From Yponomeuta sedellus (Eukaryota > Arthropoda > Insecta > Lepidoptera > Yponomeutidae): 64,000 nt of DNA. This document shows, piece by piece, positions 1 to 11,640 of this stretch. The stretch lies in the NCBI GenBank assembly GCA_934045075.1, contig OW203732.1, forward strand, positions 18,631,889 through 18,695,888, written 5' to 3'. Numbering within the stretch: the stretch's first letter is position 1; the number at the start of each line of letters is the position of its first letter. Both the position numbers and the translations under genes were made by a program. Under the pieces are notes generated by a model, which saw only the letters and a program-made list of their open reading frames with translations, made no database searches and was not told the DNA's origin.

Positions 1-40
1 AAGGAGTCTTTTAAAGGAATCGTGTTTTTTTAAATATGTC
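1..40. repeat. MITE-B hairpin family, fragment
   Basis: The start of the window matches one end of a small hairpin family seen again at 3577-3708, 6225-6381, 12357-12502, 45521-45652 and 46099-46204. The shared end is AAGGAATYGTGTTTTT followed by a T/A-rich run. Only one end lies in the window. Confidence 0.4.
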
Positions 41-76
41 CTCTAAACTGCATTGAATTTCTATTATTATGGAACT

Positions 77-106
77 ACAGTGCGTTCACATTAACTTGAC
101 GCGTGA
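77..106 (+). repeat. MITE-A single terminal repeat, truncated copy
   Basis: This 30-bp stretch matches the left terminal inverted repeat of the complete MITE at 52425-52637 (ACAGTGCGTTCACATTAACT followed by TGACGCGTGA). No partner end is found nearby, so this is a truncated or solo end. Confidence 0.6.
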
Positions 107-1783
107 TCAGATCTCTCTTTCTCTTCACTTACCTTCATGGAGGTCAGTGTGTTGACTTTTTTTCTTAATCTAAGTCATAGACAAGCAGATCCTAAATATT
201 TTTCATAACGCTCGACCAATGGTGACGAAAAGCGACCAAAGAGAATTTAAGCATAAGAGAAGACCTACGAAAAAAAGGCAAAAGATAGAAAAAAACTAAC
301 GAGTATCGGATGACAACACAAAGGGAAACAAAATGAGTGTTTTGTTTCTTATAAAATTTCGAAAGTAGATTAGAACAAAATGCACAGCAGCTGAGACATA
401 ATACTTAAGTGTAGTATCACGTTACAAGTAGGTGTTTTCAATCTCAGAAGAACCTACCAAGCTGATTAAACCAATTTCTTGGCGCCCACTTGAGGACGGT
501 TTTTTAATTAGTGAATTTAGAAAGTTTTTATTAAGTACCTACTTTGATCGAGTATCTACTTAGATACAGTTGGTCTTCGAAAAGGCGTTTTTAAACGATT
601 TTATTCTTTAAGTAATCCCTAGTTTACTAGAGTCGAACGAGATCTTGAGGTACAAACTGACTCTATCAACCTACTTGTTGTTTAAATCAGTTACATTACA
701 GATGTAAGCGCCCCATTAGACGCAACGAGGCTGTAAATCCAGCTACATCTCCTTCTGCCTTAAACAGGAGTGGTGTCGTGAGCGAAACGCGAGGCGAGAC
801 ATTCCGGGGCACACGTTCCGTTCATAAAGCTTGTCATTCACAGCACTGACAACGTCCATATTTAAGAGGCTCACGCAGTAAAACTATTCACGCAGTAAAT
901 CTAGCGCCATGCCACCAATAGAACAAAAAAATCTTTTACAGATCGGTTTAACCGAAATTGCACATCACTATAAACATCAATCATATTAATAGTGATTTTT
1001 AAGTGCATATTGATAAGAAGCGCATTGTCGCATCAAAGGCTATTTTTATCCGATCACGGTGAAGCCCAAAAGGAGAGTTTTGTGTTTAGCTCGTATGTAA
1101 GTATGTCCGATTCTATATTGCATCGTCAGATTTTGACAAATAAGATTTAAGGCGACCGCATTAAATGGACTGTATGAATGCTAATGGAAACGTAGAAATC
1201 CTCGTAATGATTTAATGAACTAGAAAACAAGGGCAGAGCCATCAACTACTTGACAACTAAAAATATTTCATATTAAAGAATTCGTTCTTTTATAAAAAAC
1301 GATATAAAAAAAACAAACAGCGAGAAGTTCGCCACAAAGATATAAATCGATAAGTCGTGTTTGTGCGAGTCCTAGGAAATAGCAAATCAGCACAAACACA
1401 ACGTAAGCACCAGAAAATTCTGGTATGGGCAAGATCCACATAGGTCCCCCCGCTCCCCCCCCCCCCCCAAATCTACGCCCCAATGCCAATTCTGTCGAGT
1501 GAGTCGCCAGCCTTATCGTCCGTCCACGAGCCAAGTTAATTTTCTGCGTGTTAGTCAGACTGTGTTCGCCAGCTAATTGGGAGTCACAGAATGCCGGCCA
1601 TTTGCAATAAAGGCTAATTAATTGCGTTCCAGAATTAGCTTTAGCCTGTTCAGTGGCCGGCTACTGGTTTGGACAATGTGCTTGTTAGATAAGAGACTAA
1701 TTTTGGTTATCAGTTGGTTGTTAGACTAGTTAGGTTAGTCGCCACCAAAATTAAATTGGACAAGTAACATCACTTCTTCTTCA
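107..1783. other. AT-rich stretch without recognisable gene
   Basis: I see no coding signal here. Short open frames lack codon structure or domain resemblance. A C-rich run lies at about 1446-1468. Confidence 0.5.
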
Positions 1784-1785
1784 GG

Positions 1786-1920
1786 CTATATATTAGTCCA
1801 CTGCTGGATATAGCCCTCTCCTAATGAGCGCCATACCGCCCTGTCTTCAGCTTGCCGCATCCAGCATCTGGCGGCAGTTTTCCGCAGATGGTCATCCCAC
1901 CTAGTAGGAGAGAAAAGTAA
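1786..1920 (-). pseudogene. RTE-like LINE, C-terminal end of reverse transcriptase (fragment)
   Basis: The minus-strand frame reads TRWDDHLRKTAARCWMRQAE and shortly after YIQQWTNI before a stop. This resembles the C-terminal tail of RTE-type endonuclease/reverse transcriptases common in Lepidoptera, where a W-x-D-D-L segment is followed by W-M-R-x-A-x-D-R and a terminal QQW motif. Only about 40 codons remain, so the copy is 5' truncated and cannot function. The identification rests on remembered family features and should be confirmed by a protein search. Confidence 0.55.
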
Positions 1921-1949
1921 CATCACAACACAATATATTTTTTTTTGCA

Positions 1950-2215
1950 ATTTATGTACGTCCCAGGGCAAGGCACAGGCCTTCTCTTAGAGAGAGAGGT
2001 GGGCTTAATTGCCACGTTTGGAAATTATAGGCGCTAAGGTATGTGTACATCTCACTCAGGTTTCCTCACCATATTTTGCTTCTTCGATAGCGAGTGGTAT
2101 TGGTACTACAACTTCGAAAATGTTAGTAACTTAGAAAACAATGTTATTTGTACATGCCGGGATTTGAACCCATTACATCTCAAATGTGAGGCTGGCGTAT
2201 GTATTATATAATTAC
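1950..2215 (-). mobile_element. SINE-1 family, minus orientation
   Basis: It shares the body of a tRNA-derived SINE seen at 30249-30412, 38925-40983, 45090-45290 and 55068-55325. Recognisable parts are the GGCCTTCTCTYAGAGAGAGA block, the GCGCTRAGGTATGTG block and, at the head, a B-box-like GGGTTCAAATCCCG read on the minus strand. The A box is degraded. Confidence 0.6.
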
Positions 2216-2331
2216 ATATTACATGTTGCCTTTGCCTCTCAAATTTGAAAAGGCTAGGTACTTTAATAAATTATTTTCTTAGGTAAAATAACTATCATTT
2301 GTACTATGATATTTTTTTACTTTGCAAAAAG

Positions 2332-2525
2332 TACAGTCTATAGCTTTTAGAATATACCTCGGCTACTATCGGATATATTCGTGTAATAGAAATACATATC
2401 GGAACTAATATGACACTTTTACACTTATATACAGAGCAGGAAGTAGTATTACACTCGTGAGCTTTCGGCGAAAACCGAAGCCTACTCTAGAGCCCGAGGT
2501 ATATTCTAAACGCTAACAGAGTGTA
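2332..2525. mobile_element. MITE-C, copy A (about 190 bp)
   Basis: Terminal inverted repeats begin TACAGTCTATAGCTTTTAGA on the left and TACACTCTGTTAGCGTTTAG on the right (read inward), both continuing into ATATACCTCGG. The interior has a smaller hairpin around TTTCGGCGAAAACCGAAG. Other copies are at 38962-40529, 59621-59811 and 62024-62150. It has no coding capacity. Confidence 0.75.
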
Positions 2526-2963
2526 AGTAGGTAAAGTTTTCAACTTAATTTTTTTTATGATCTTTTGTTTCGTATTTTGGCAACAAAAAAGTAAAATGGT
2601 ATTGTATATGGCCATTATGCATGTGTAGGTAAACCACTTCTAGGCACAGATATTTGAACAACTGCTACAGATTTGCGGGTATCCTAAAATCGTTTACTCT
2701 ATGTAGAGTAGTATATTTTCTATCCGACCCACGGCTATTTCAATCTCAATCGTTTTATCACCCATCGGGCTATCTCGAGGGAGTTCAATTAATGCTGTAA
2801 TATTACAGGGCTTACGTTGGATAATATTAAAATCTTTCGCGCCGATCATGGCGATAAGGTTTGAATTAGTGTTGTAAATACTTAATTGAAAAAGTTGAAA
2901 TAGCAAGTCTAATCTCTTGATGCGACTCATTCGAATACGCAGCTAAAGAGATCTAAATGCTTA
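2526..2963. other. AT-rich stretch, nothing recognised
   Basis: No gene, RNA or repeat family was recognised. One short minus-strand open frame lacks coding character. Confidence 0.4.
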
Positions 2964-3572
2964 ATAGTAGATTATGCATTAAGGGAATAAAACCATGTAT
3001 TACGTCATGGGCGGTATATTGAACCCTGAGCGGAGCGAAGGACTCCGAGTTAACTCCCGAGCGCAGCGAGGGAGTTAAATTTTAACTCCTGAGCGAAGCG
3101 ATTCTATAGTTATTACAGTTTTTCTAACAATGGAAATGTGCAAAAATGTGCAAAAAAATCGCAAAAAATGTAATTCGCGAGCGCGGACGGTTAAGGCTTC
3201 CGTGGCCGCGCGACCCGGACGTTTAGGTGGAAAGAAAAAAAGGCGCGAATTGCAAATACGAATTTAAAAGTTATATTCAATTTAAGTTGCTAAGCCGTAA
3301 AAGAGTGTAGACTTTATATTTTCAACTTATGCAGCCCTGTCTTTTTATTGTCTCCCAGATGGTGTGAAAAGTAGAGTATTCACCTCTGGAATAAAACATG
3401 TCTTAGACTCGGGCGGTATGAACCCCTGGCTTCACTCAGAGCTCTACATAACTCCCTCGCTTCGCTCAGGAGTTATTTAACTCCCTCGCTGCGCTCGGGA
3501 GTTAACTCGGAGTCCTTCGCTCCGCTCAGGGTTCAATATATTGTTTTATTCCCTTAATGCATAATCTACTAT
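2964..3572. mobile_element. Foldback-type non-autonomous DNA transposon, long TIRs
   Basis: Inverted repeats of roughly 140 bp face each other at about 2964-3105 and 3440-3572. The outer ends read ATAGTAGATTATGCATTAAG. Inside come repeated GAGCGNAGCGANGG and GAGTTAACTC blocks on both arms. The dinucleotide TA flanks both sides, so a TA target duplication is likely. The middle (about 3110-3435) has no open frame of note. Confidence 0.75.
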
Positions 3573-3576
3573 TATT

Positions 3577-3708
3577 TTTAAAAACACTAAAACACTCTTA
3601 GAGTCGTTTTATTTAATCTGTAGTTACGTATTTTCCTTGTAAAGTCCTACACATATGCTACTGAGCTTTTTTGGACTGTTTTAAGGAATTGTGTTTTTAT
3701 AAATAAGG
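3577..3708. mobile_element. MITE-B hairpin family
   Basis: Left end AAAAACACTAAAACACTCTT, then a block resembling TTTAATCTGTRGTTACG, and right end AAGGAATTGTGTTTTTATAA. The ends are imperfect inverted repeats. It abuts the foldback element at 2964-3572. Confidence 0.55.
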
Positions 3709-5080
3709 TAGGTATTATAAGCTGTAGTTTTAAGTGAAATGATACGGAACGCATAGGCAATTATGTGATTAGGAAACGATGCATGAGTTCTGAAAGAATG
3801 ATATTTAGTAAAGAAATTTTCCGTTGATTGTTATCCCAGGCAACATGCATACGTACATACATGTATGTACGTAAATCCACCTACCATAACAAGAAAAAAA
3901 AAATCAAACATAATCTCACATAACTTTATTTATATCTACTTTAAAATATGAAACTTGCAAAATCCAAACTTTTTTATGGCAACACGTTTAATTCATTTTT
4001 AATGCAGCTCGTAAATGTGTTTACTAACGATTTATAATACTAATACTCCTCTGCCTTTGTGTAGCGAATCATGCTATAAACGTACAGTCGACAGCACGTA
4101 GACCCAGAAATTGGTGCACTCTGGTCGGCTACGTTACAAAAACAAAATATATTTATTGTCAAATAATTTTTACATGAGCGGATACACAGCGGGCCCCGCA
4201 CTAAGTAAACCGGTATCGCGGGCGACCAAAACAGTTTTTCCAAAGATTGTGTTATACCAGCTAACTTTACAAAATTAAATTATTTTTAATAGTTAAAAAC
4301 ATAGGTATAGAAAATCACTTTTAAAAACAAAATGTTTACTTAATGAACGTCAAAGCTGTGAAAGACATCCAATTGTCATTATGTCATGAAGAAAAATAAG
4401 TTACGGGCGCATTTGCAGCCAACAGTAAAGGGTGACATGCTGTCGACTATACATCAAGATAATGTGCAAAAGATGGACTTATTGCTAATTGCATGTTCTA
4501 CTCTTCAACCCGCAGGAGGTACAGGAGAAGCAAAGTTTATCTCTATTAAAAAGAAAAACGAGGATGTTTTATCGTTAATTTCTGCGTTAAGTGCAGAGCT
4601 TTTTTTAGTGCAGAACTCAGTCCTCTTAAGGATTCTACCCCTACCGGGTGTCATTTATATATAAAACAATCCTTAGAGGCGGTCTAAATAATCTAGCTTC
4701 CCTTTTCTACAGACTATTAAAGCTGCCTAGGAGGAGTGCTTAAAAAAAATAAGTAGGAACTAGTAGGTACGTTTCAAATATCGTTTCGCGGTAGGCCTTC
4801 GGTCTCTCAAAGTTGATCGCCGACCGGTCGCTCCAAGTTTAAGCCCCGAGTTAACGGTGTGACTTACTAGGATACCCAAGTCTTATCAGAAACCAAACCA
4901 ACTCCAAAATATTTATTGATGAGATAAATAAAGAAGTACACGAAACCTGCGAGCATGCAAAGACGAATGAATGTTGATAATTAATCAATCAGCCTCTAGT
5001 CGTCCACTGCTAAACATAGACCTCTCCCCGGCCATCCTCATCCATGCCTCAGATCGTCCGTGTCGTATTATTATTTAAAA
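3709..5080. other. Intergenic, no gene seen
   Basis: An open frame at 4386-4664 has no recognisable domain and its downstream part runs into MITE-B-like sequence, so I do not call it a gene. A short stretch near 5000-5043 (CCACTGCTAAACATAGACCT) resembles a common lepidopteran LINE 3' fragment. Confidence 0.4.
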
Positions 5081-5084
5081 GGCA

Positions 5085-5395
5085 GCGTGGGTGTCCTACG
5101 AATCAACCCTTGTATGTCCCCATTGCTGGGGCACGGGACTCTTCCTGCGTCGCAGGAAGGTTAGGCCGTACTCCACGGGGGCCAAGTACGGGTTGGTGGA
5201 GGATTGTAAGACAGTGGCGCGCCTTACTGTCAGAAGTGATCAAGGCGCCCATAAGGCCTCTGGTATAGCTTAACGACTTTCCATTACATGACAGCCGGCT
5301 AAGCCGGCTTAACGTGCCTAAGCACGGAAGCGCTCGGAAAAATACCACTAGCGGTAGTTGCGGGACGGTCACCCATCCTGCACCTGACCGCGCCT
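5085..5395 (+). repeat. Repeat family D, copy 1
   Basis: About 310 bp, beginning ATCAACCCTTGTATGTCCCC and including GGGGCACGGG, GGCCAAGTNCGGNTTGG, GCCTCTG and CGGAAAAATACCACTAGCGG. Related copies or fragments lie at 7296-7650, 9058-9112, 18955-19315, 44558-44645 (-), 56428-56472, 58550-58830 and 61190-61390 (-). I see no terminal inverted repeats and cannot assign a class. Confidence 0.6.
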
Positions 5396-5397
5396 GT

Positions 5398-5422
5398 TGT
5401 TGATTGATTGATTGATTGATTT
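5398..5422 (+). repeat. (GATT)n microsatellite
   Basis: About six tandem copies of GATT immediately follow family D copy 1. The A/T-rich simple tail would fit a retroposed element, but this is only suggestive. Confidence 0.8.
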
Positions 5423-6224
5423 ATTTAACTCAAGTGATTGATTCCTATCACTCGGTTCGACTAGGCCACGAGCGTTTCGTGTGTCCTACGCTGCCTTTTA
5501 AATAGAAATAAAACGGAAACGATTTTTATTTTTTGAGTAATTTGACATTGTATACTCAAGGTGTAATTACTTGACATTTATAATTTTAATTATTGTACAT
5601 GTGACATATTATTAAGTAATGCGATTTGTCAGGATCGTGGCAAGTGGCAAACGCAGGTCGCAACCTTTCCCTTTCGGAATGTATGTACTGTAAAAGTAAA
5701 AATACAACGTTCTCTTTTAAAATAAAACATATCACTTTTTTAGCCTACTTCACTTCAAGAAAGTAATGGAAATACGGTTAACGAGAAATAAATTGCGATA
5801 TAAACACATTACTATCTTAATGTTCAATCTTAACCACATAGAACATAGAATACGTCCAATAAAAATATATTTAAAGCGATTAACACCAGTGTCATGTTAT
5901 TCCGACGAAAACAGAAACTTGCTGTCACCCTAACCATAACTGATACTCATGTTCGGAGCAAAAACTAGCATATCCATTTAAGTACTTGCAGTCCTAGATT
6001 TAAAGCTTCTGAGATAACTGCTATGTATATTCATGAGGTTTTTATTATTTTCACAGTAGACTTACTTATTTATTTCAATTGATTTTACTGACCTTATTAA
6101 GAGAAAGTATTTACGCCTACGGGACTGCGAAGGTGGCATCTTAAGGTGGACCCCCGTTAAGAAGGAAATGGGAATAAAACATTTTTTCCATATGTGAACA
6201 TCGTACAATGATGGTTTTAACTAT
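5423..6224. other. Intergenic, no gene seen
   Basis: No coding signal. A phrase near 5630-5660 (CAGGATCGTGGCA) is shared in inverted form with the repeat at 19495-19640. Confidence 0.35.
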
Positions 6225-6381
6225 GTAAACACTCCTCAGATCCAGTTTAAATACTATCAGTCGTATTTATAAATTACTTCTGGACTTATTTTAGTCTGTG
6301 GTAACGTCTTTACCTTGTAAAACCTCCACCGGAGACTATTTTAGTCAGTGTTTTAAGGAATTGTGTTTTTCTAAATAAGGT
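6225..6381. mobile_element. MITE-B hairpin family
   Basis: Contains the family blocks ACTCCTCAGATCCAGTTTAA, GTCTGTGGTAACGTCTTTAC and the terminal AAGGAATTGTGTTTTTCTAA. The ends are diverged. Confidence 0.5.
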
Positions 6382-6389
6382 GTTAATTG

Positions 6390-7295
6390 CATTTATAATA
6401 TTTAAAACATGAATCGCTGAATGTGTTGGTAAGCGCAAATCTCGAGAGCAGCTGAACCGATTTAGCTAATTCTTTTTTTTTGGATATTCCTTGAAGTACG
6501 AGGATGGTTTACACAGAGGGAAAAATAAAAAAAAAATAAAGAAGGTACGAAGTTCCCTGGGTCCGCTAGACATATATAAATGCAATTTCTAAACTTATTA
6601 AAGTGACGGAGAGAAAGTTAACCATTTCCCTTCGAAGGGCTCCGAGAAAAAGTGTGTAATACGATATTTTACTTTCGTTTCTACGTCTTCCCGGATTCTA
6701 ACAGCGGGTGTCATGACCACAACAATACATTACGAAGGTTTCTAGGGCAGCCATGACCAATTAACTATTTTTAGAGAAAACTATGATATAAATGGAGTTT
6801 TCCGCGTCTATTACTCACTTCGCTTTTACTGCGTTGCATCAGAATTTTCTCTTTTATTTAAGTACTTTACATTAGTGCTGTAATTTAACTAGGTATTTGT
6901 AAAACTGAAATTGGAGTTACTTAAGATAGTTCAATCGCTCCTATACAATATACGTCAATTATACGTCACAGATCACAGTCACGTGTCAGTTTATTATTAT
7001 TATTATTAAAACTTACAACATAAACTGATGGTTGTACCAGTAAAGGTAGGCAGAGATGAAAAGAAAGGTTGACGAGGGAAAATATCGACTAATGTAGGTG
7101 GGCCCGGCCGGTAGGAGACATTCCAGGCGGACATACTTCCACCAATAGGGTGTCTGAGCGAAAGGCAAGGATACAAGTACACAAATCTTGTGCATAATGT
7201 GGCGAGACATGACAGCACATGTCAACTCTGCGCACGCACTATAAACTTAAACATTCCTGCATCGCGCAATCAAAGACATGACATCTACATCATCA
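6390..7295. other. Intergenic with repeat debris
   Basis: About 6420-6500 resembles part of repeat family G (see 61600-61720). A (TTA)n run is at about 6995-7008. Small open frames on the minus strand at 7006-7225 overlap each other in two frames and show no domain. Confidence 0.35.
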
Positions 7296-7650
7296 TCAAC
7301 CCATGATGTCCCCACCGAGGGGCACGGGTCTCTTCCCTGAGGAAGGCATAGGCCATATTCCACCACGGAGGCCAAGTCCGGATTGGCGAAGGCTTGCAAG
7401 ACTGGTGGCTGGACTTACCGCCAGAAGTTTACAAGCCACCCTAAGGCCTCTGACTAGGCTTAACGACTGCCTTCTATCGACGGCAGCCGGCACCAACTGC
7501 TTAACGTGCCTTGCAAAGCACGGAACCGCTCGAAAAAATGCCACTAGCGGTAGTCATAGACGGTCACCCCTTCATGCACTGAACGCGCCCTGTATTGCTT
7601 AACCTTCGTGATCGTTTAGGATCACTCACGCAGTCGGGGCTACGAGCGAT
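7296..7650 (+). repeat. Repeat family D, copy 2
   Basis: Starts ACCCATGATGTCCCCACCGA and ends near GGGGCTACGAGC. It is the fullest copy with that at 18955-19315. The open frames on both strands here are by-products of its GC-rich sequence. Confidence 0.6.
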
Positions 7651-8478
7651 TCGACATGACATACGATAAATATAACGTCCGACAAAGGTCACATGGACCT
7701 GCCTTCCCCAGGGATACGATCTGGCGGGAAATTTCCGTAAAAAAGTGGAAAAGCACGATCACACCCGCTCTTCCTTACACATTGGTTTAGTATTGGTGGT
7801 ATCTTGAGTTCACGCAACTCTACTACTACTTAGGTGCCTATTTTACATAATGGAATGGCGTTCAATACCTATTCTTGCCACCCCAGCCCTATCTATTACT
7901 TAGCATTCTACTTTATCGAGTAACGAATAAATATGTACATATGTGTTTGACAGCTGGAGTAGCTTAAAAAAAGTAAAAATCAACGTCACTCACCCCATTG
8001 GATAGTTACATAATAAAATTCCAGGAACGCTCCACCAGGAACGCCAGCAGCTTTAGAATGTCCCAGCAGGCATCCTTTAGCGTCCCTGAGAGCCATCCCT
8101 ATACTTATTTAGTAATGAACTATATAAAGTAAATACATTATGCCAATCACACTCAAGTATTATGCCCAGTCAATTTTAATTAAGACTACTTATGCAGTTT
8201 GAACTAAGTAACGTTACGATCCATTGGGTTTATGCTTATTAACGTCAGATCGTGGGTGGCAGATTTATATTCAAACTATTTGGTCACCTAACACAGCAGA
8301 ATAACAGTTTTACTGAATAAATTAGACTATAAAAATGTAGATCGTGAGTGAATGACCGGTGGTTCGACACGACGTTTTGTTGGTTAGAAGACTCTAGAAC
8401 ATATTGTGCACGTATTATTGATACAATGCTGAGAACTGTTTCTTCGAAATGGGTTGTGAAACGTTTGTTTGAATTCTT
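7651..8478. other. Intergenic, nothing recognised
   Basis: No open frame, RNA or known repeat identified. Confidence 0.35.
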
Positions 8479-8552
8479 AGTTTAATAAGGACAATACTAC
8501 AAAATGTAGATAATAAGTTATCTACATTTTGTAGTATTGTCCTTATTAAACT
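8479..8552. repeat. Perfect 34-bp inverted repeat (hairpin)
   Basis: Arms 8479-8512 and 8519-8552 are exact reverse complements around a 6-nt loop (ATAAGT). The arm begins AGTTTAATAAGGACAATACT. It lies directly beside family E copy 1. Confidence 0.9.
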
Positions 8553-8558
8553 TGGATT

Positions 8559-8767
8559 TAATTAAAACTGTTTTTATACGGATTTATGCTCGTTCAATCT
8601 CGTGCTCGTAATGCTTTCTAAAAGACGCCCGTCACCTCAGTCATCCGGGACCACGGCACCTGAAAAAGTGCCGAAACGTCGGAAAATTGTAAAAATGTAA
8701 TAAACGAGCATAAATCCGTATAAAAACAGTTTTAATTATGTCTACCTACTGCTCGTGTTAACCTTAG
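8559..8767 (+). mobile_element. Repeat family E, copy 1
   Basis: Inverted arms of about 36 bp (TTAATTAAAACTGTTTTTAT on the left, its complement at 8703-8738) enclose a second hairpin containing GTGCCGAAACGTCGG. The element continues past the right arm through GCTCGTGTTAACCTTAG, a tail shared with copy 2 at 15526-15761. A weak 9-bp flanking repeat (TTRGATTTA) is present. Confidence 0.65.
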
Positions 8768-8804
8768 TTAGATTTACAATTAATCATAATTTAAGTTACC
8801 TATT

Positions 8805-8915
8805 AGCTACTTGCTATTAGCAATAAGGCCGCCAATTGTATTTGATCTATTGTATCTGCCGTTTCTGTACCTAACTATTTTTCCGGTATACAATAAAGAA
8901 TATTCTTATCTTATT
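8805..8915 (+). mobile_element. LINE 3' end fragment
   Basis: Carries TAGCAATAAGGCCGCCAATT and ends in ACAATAAAGAATATTCTTAT followed by CTTA. The same tail is at 54875-55045 (+) and, inverted, at 49727-49775. This resembles the 3' UTR of an abundant lepidopteran non-LTR retrotransposon. No coding sequence remains. Confidence 0.6.
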
Positions 8916-11254
8916 TTACCTATTGTAAGTAGGTACATTTATTTGTTGTCCTTAATAAGGAAGATAAAATACACAATAACATTCGACTTTTCATAGATTT
9001 GTGAAATATTTTCTTTTCTCAAATTCTTCTTACTAACATGAAAGTTGTCGCGAATTCGTTATCAACCCTTGTATGTCCCCACTGCTGGGGCACGGGTCTC
9101 TTCCTGTCGCGAATTATTCGTATGAAAATCGTAACAAAAAAAATGCGTTTATTATCAACTTATGCTTATTGGCAATGATTGATTCGGGTTTGCATTATTT
9201 CAATAACAATGTGTACAACTACCAATACCACCTGTAGTTTATATATTTATATATAAATTACCTGATTTAGCAGTAAAGAATATAAATATGAATTAATGTT
9301 GATGAAGATAATCATGGTAAGTGACAAACTCTGGTCTCAGCTATCTCCCAAGATATGCGTGAGTTTATAATAATATGCATAGGTGCAAACAAACCAAAAA
9401 GATGTCCATAGGTAATAAGACTTAAATGCACACTGGCCACTTTACAACCCCATAATTTTAACTGAAATAAAAAGCAAACGAAGGGTCATATTTCTTGTCT
9501 ATGGTTATTCTAATGGCGCCTCCTTGCTGTACCCGCCTTGTTTGACAGGTTACTTTTTCCATGCATTTATTTTGCGGGCCAGTCAAGCAGACAGGGTGGG
9601 GTCACGCACGTCTGCATGACTAAGCTAACACCGTAGCTGCTGGACGCGGCAGAGGAACTAATGAGTTTTCAAATTGGAGATTAGTACAATTTTGATTTAT
9701 GTACCATACATCTTGACATTTCGTGTCTTTCTTCAATATAATTCGTTGTCGTGAATAAATCGTTGTCTTTCTTTAATAAAGGCTTCTTGATGAACTTCAA
9801 TGCACTTAATTGCGTCCGCATACATTTATATTCCATTATGGGGCATACGGGAAAGGTCCCGAAGAAGTCTTGCCTCTATATTGCACGTACCAAATCCTGA
9901 AGGATTCCTAACGTGTAGTTGTCAAATTCCATATTAATTGCAATTCCGATATTAAGGATTCCAACAGAATTTGGTGCTCTGGGTAATAGACCTCAGAGTT
10001 CAAGGAACTGTATGGTAATGGGCGACTCACCGACATCAGTGAAATTTCGAACCTCTTGACAATATTCTCTGTATTACGTGCTATAAAATATACTTGTCCC
10101 TATAGTACCTACCTATTGTAGTGAATTTGATAGCAGATTGATCATTTACTAGAAATCATAGTAGTATCACTATGTATTATTTTTTCTGGTTGTGCAATAA
10201 AGTGTTCTCTATGTATATATCTTTACATTTTTGATCCTGCAAAGTTGCCCGTGAGTACCGTGACGTATCTGTGTAGATGGTGATCGTGATCGCGTGTAGA
10301 ACTCACGCTTCAATAAGGTTGGTGTGCTGTCGACTGTATGATCCATTAAGTGTGAAATGGAAGCAATGATGGATTCATTTATTAATTTGTATGACGTGGG
10401 CGGGTAAAGTGGAACTTCTAGTTCCGTCCTCTCTTGGTCACTCAACATTGTTTTTTTTTCCACTGATACACCGCTCACGTAGAAAATAATCTATTGTGCC
10501 AAGCTGAATTAATGTTCCACGGTTGATTTAAGAAATATAATACCTACATAACGTAAATTGTTTCTAATCTGGATGGCTCTATCGACAAATACTAAGGATA
10601 ACCGCATTGCGAATAAAATCGTCACAATTTTTTTCTGACGGATTTTAAATCGCGTTCTGGGAACTATAATCGCTAGTTTTTTTTTTCGCAAATATTCTTG
10701 CTCCTTAATACATTTTGCATATGCCACAGATTTTTGCGGTAAAAAACCGCTATGCGTGCTGAGCCTTAGAGGGAAGGCGACTGAAATTATTGGTCTTATT
10801 TCATCTGGGCATATTTAGAGTGTTAGAAAATCAACGCCCGACCCAAAACCTTACTGAACATCAATACAAACTTTGTTGAGAAATGCCCTCAAATTTTGCA
10901 AAGAAATCAAATATAATTAGCAAGCAATAGATATGTACATTTCAGCGTTCCTATGGCACGAAGCCATAGCGAACCATACGTATAAATCAGTCCTAAACTT
11001 GTTTGAGATAATGTATTTTATACATAACGTGGTGAAGTCCCAAGTTCATTTTCTAAGAGAAAACGTAAAAATTTTGATAAGGTTCTGTAGAACGAAATGT
11101 TCAGTAAACGATACTACATGTTTTGTTTACAAAAAATGCGACTTTCAAAGCGATTTTTTAGGTATCGTTCTTTTAAAGAGAATATTTGTAATGTTGCACA
11201 GAACACGTGTGATGCAGGAAAAGCGTTAGCAAATTAATAAAATAAATAATTTTA
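8916..11254. other. Intergenic, about 2.3 kb, no gene seen
   Basis: Contains only a family D fragment at 9058-9112 (CTTGTATGTCCCCACTGCTG). Open frames at 10209-10478, 10509-10727 and 10933-11229 are AT-rich with no domain resemblance and I do not support them. Confidence 0.4.
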
Positions 11255-11264
11255 CTCGCACTGG

Positions 11265-11425
11265 TGACAAACTGGGATACCTTTGCTATGGCAAGGACAC
11301 CACGAACATGGAAGTACACCCAGGCTGATGCCAGTTGCACAGATCTATACCGGCAGCGGCCTGCAGTGGGAATCGAACCAGCAACCTCTGTTTCGTTAGT
11401 CAAGCGTGTTTATCATTAAAACAAC
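11265..11425 (-). mobile_element. SINE-2 family, minus orientation
   Basis: Read on the minus strand it has a B box in GGTTCGATTCCCACTG followed by GGCCGCTGCCGGTATAGATC and CAGCCTGGGTGTACTTCCAT. The same series of blocks occurs at 57825-58080 (+). Confidence 0.65.
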
Positions 11426-11594
11426 GAGGTAATCAATCCCTACAATGTAACAACAAACTATAAAAACCAGTCAAGCGTGAATTGAACTCCCGTCCGAACT
11501 AAATAAAAAATAGATATCGTAGGGTATGGAACACTCAGTGTGTTAGTTTAATTTGCGCTTGGCTACATTTTACTTCGTATTAGGGTTCAGTATT

Positions 11595-11640
11595 AGATAG
11601 ATAGATAGAGAACACTTTATTGCACAGTCAGAAAAATATT
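11595..11640 (-). repeat. LINE/SINE tail with (TAGA)n
   Basis: TAGATAGATAGATAG is followed by AGAACACTTTATTGCAC, the inverted form of a GTGCAATAAAGTGTTCT tail typical of retroposed 3' ends. Confidence 0.4.

Noticed and set aside
4386..4664. A 92-codon + open frame as a small gene
   Set aside because: No domain, no splice or polyadenylation context, and its end runs into MITE-B-like sequence.
7303..7602. Overlapping frames on both strands of family D as proteins
   Set aside because: The same sequence recurs in diverged, frame-broken copies elsewhere in the window.
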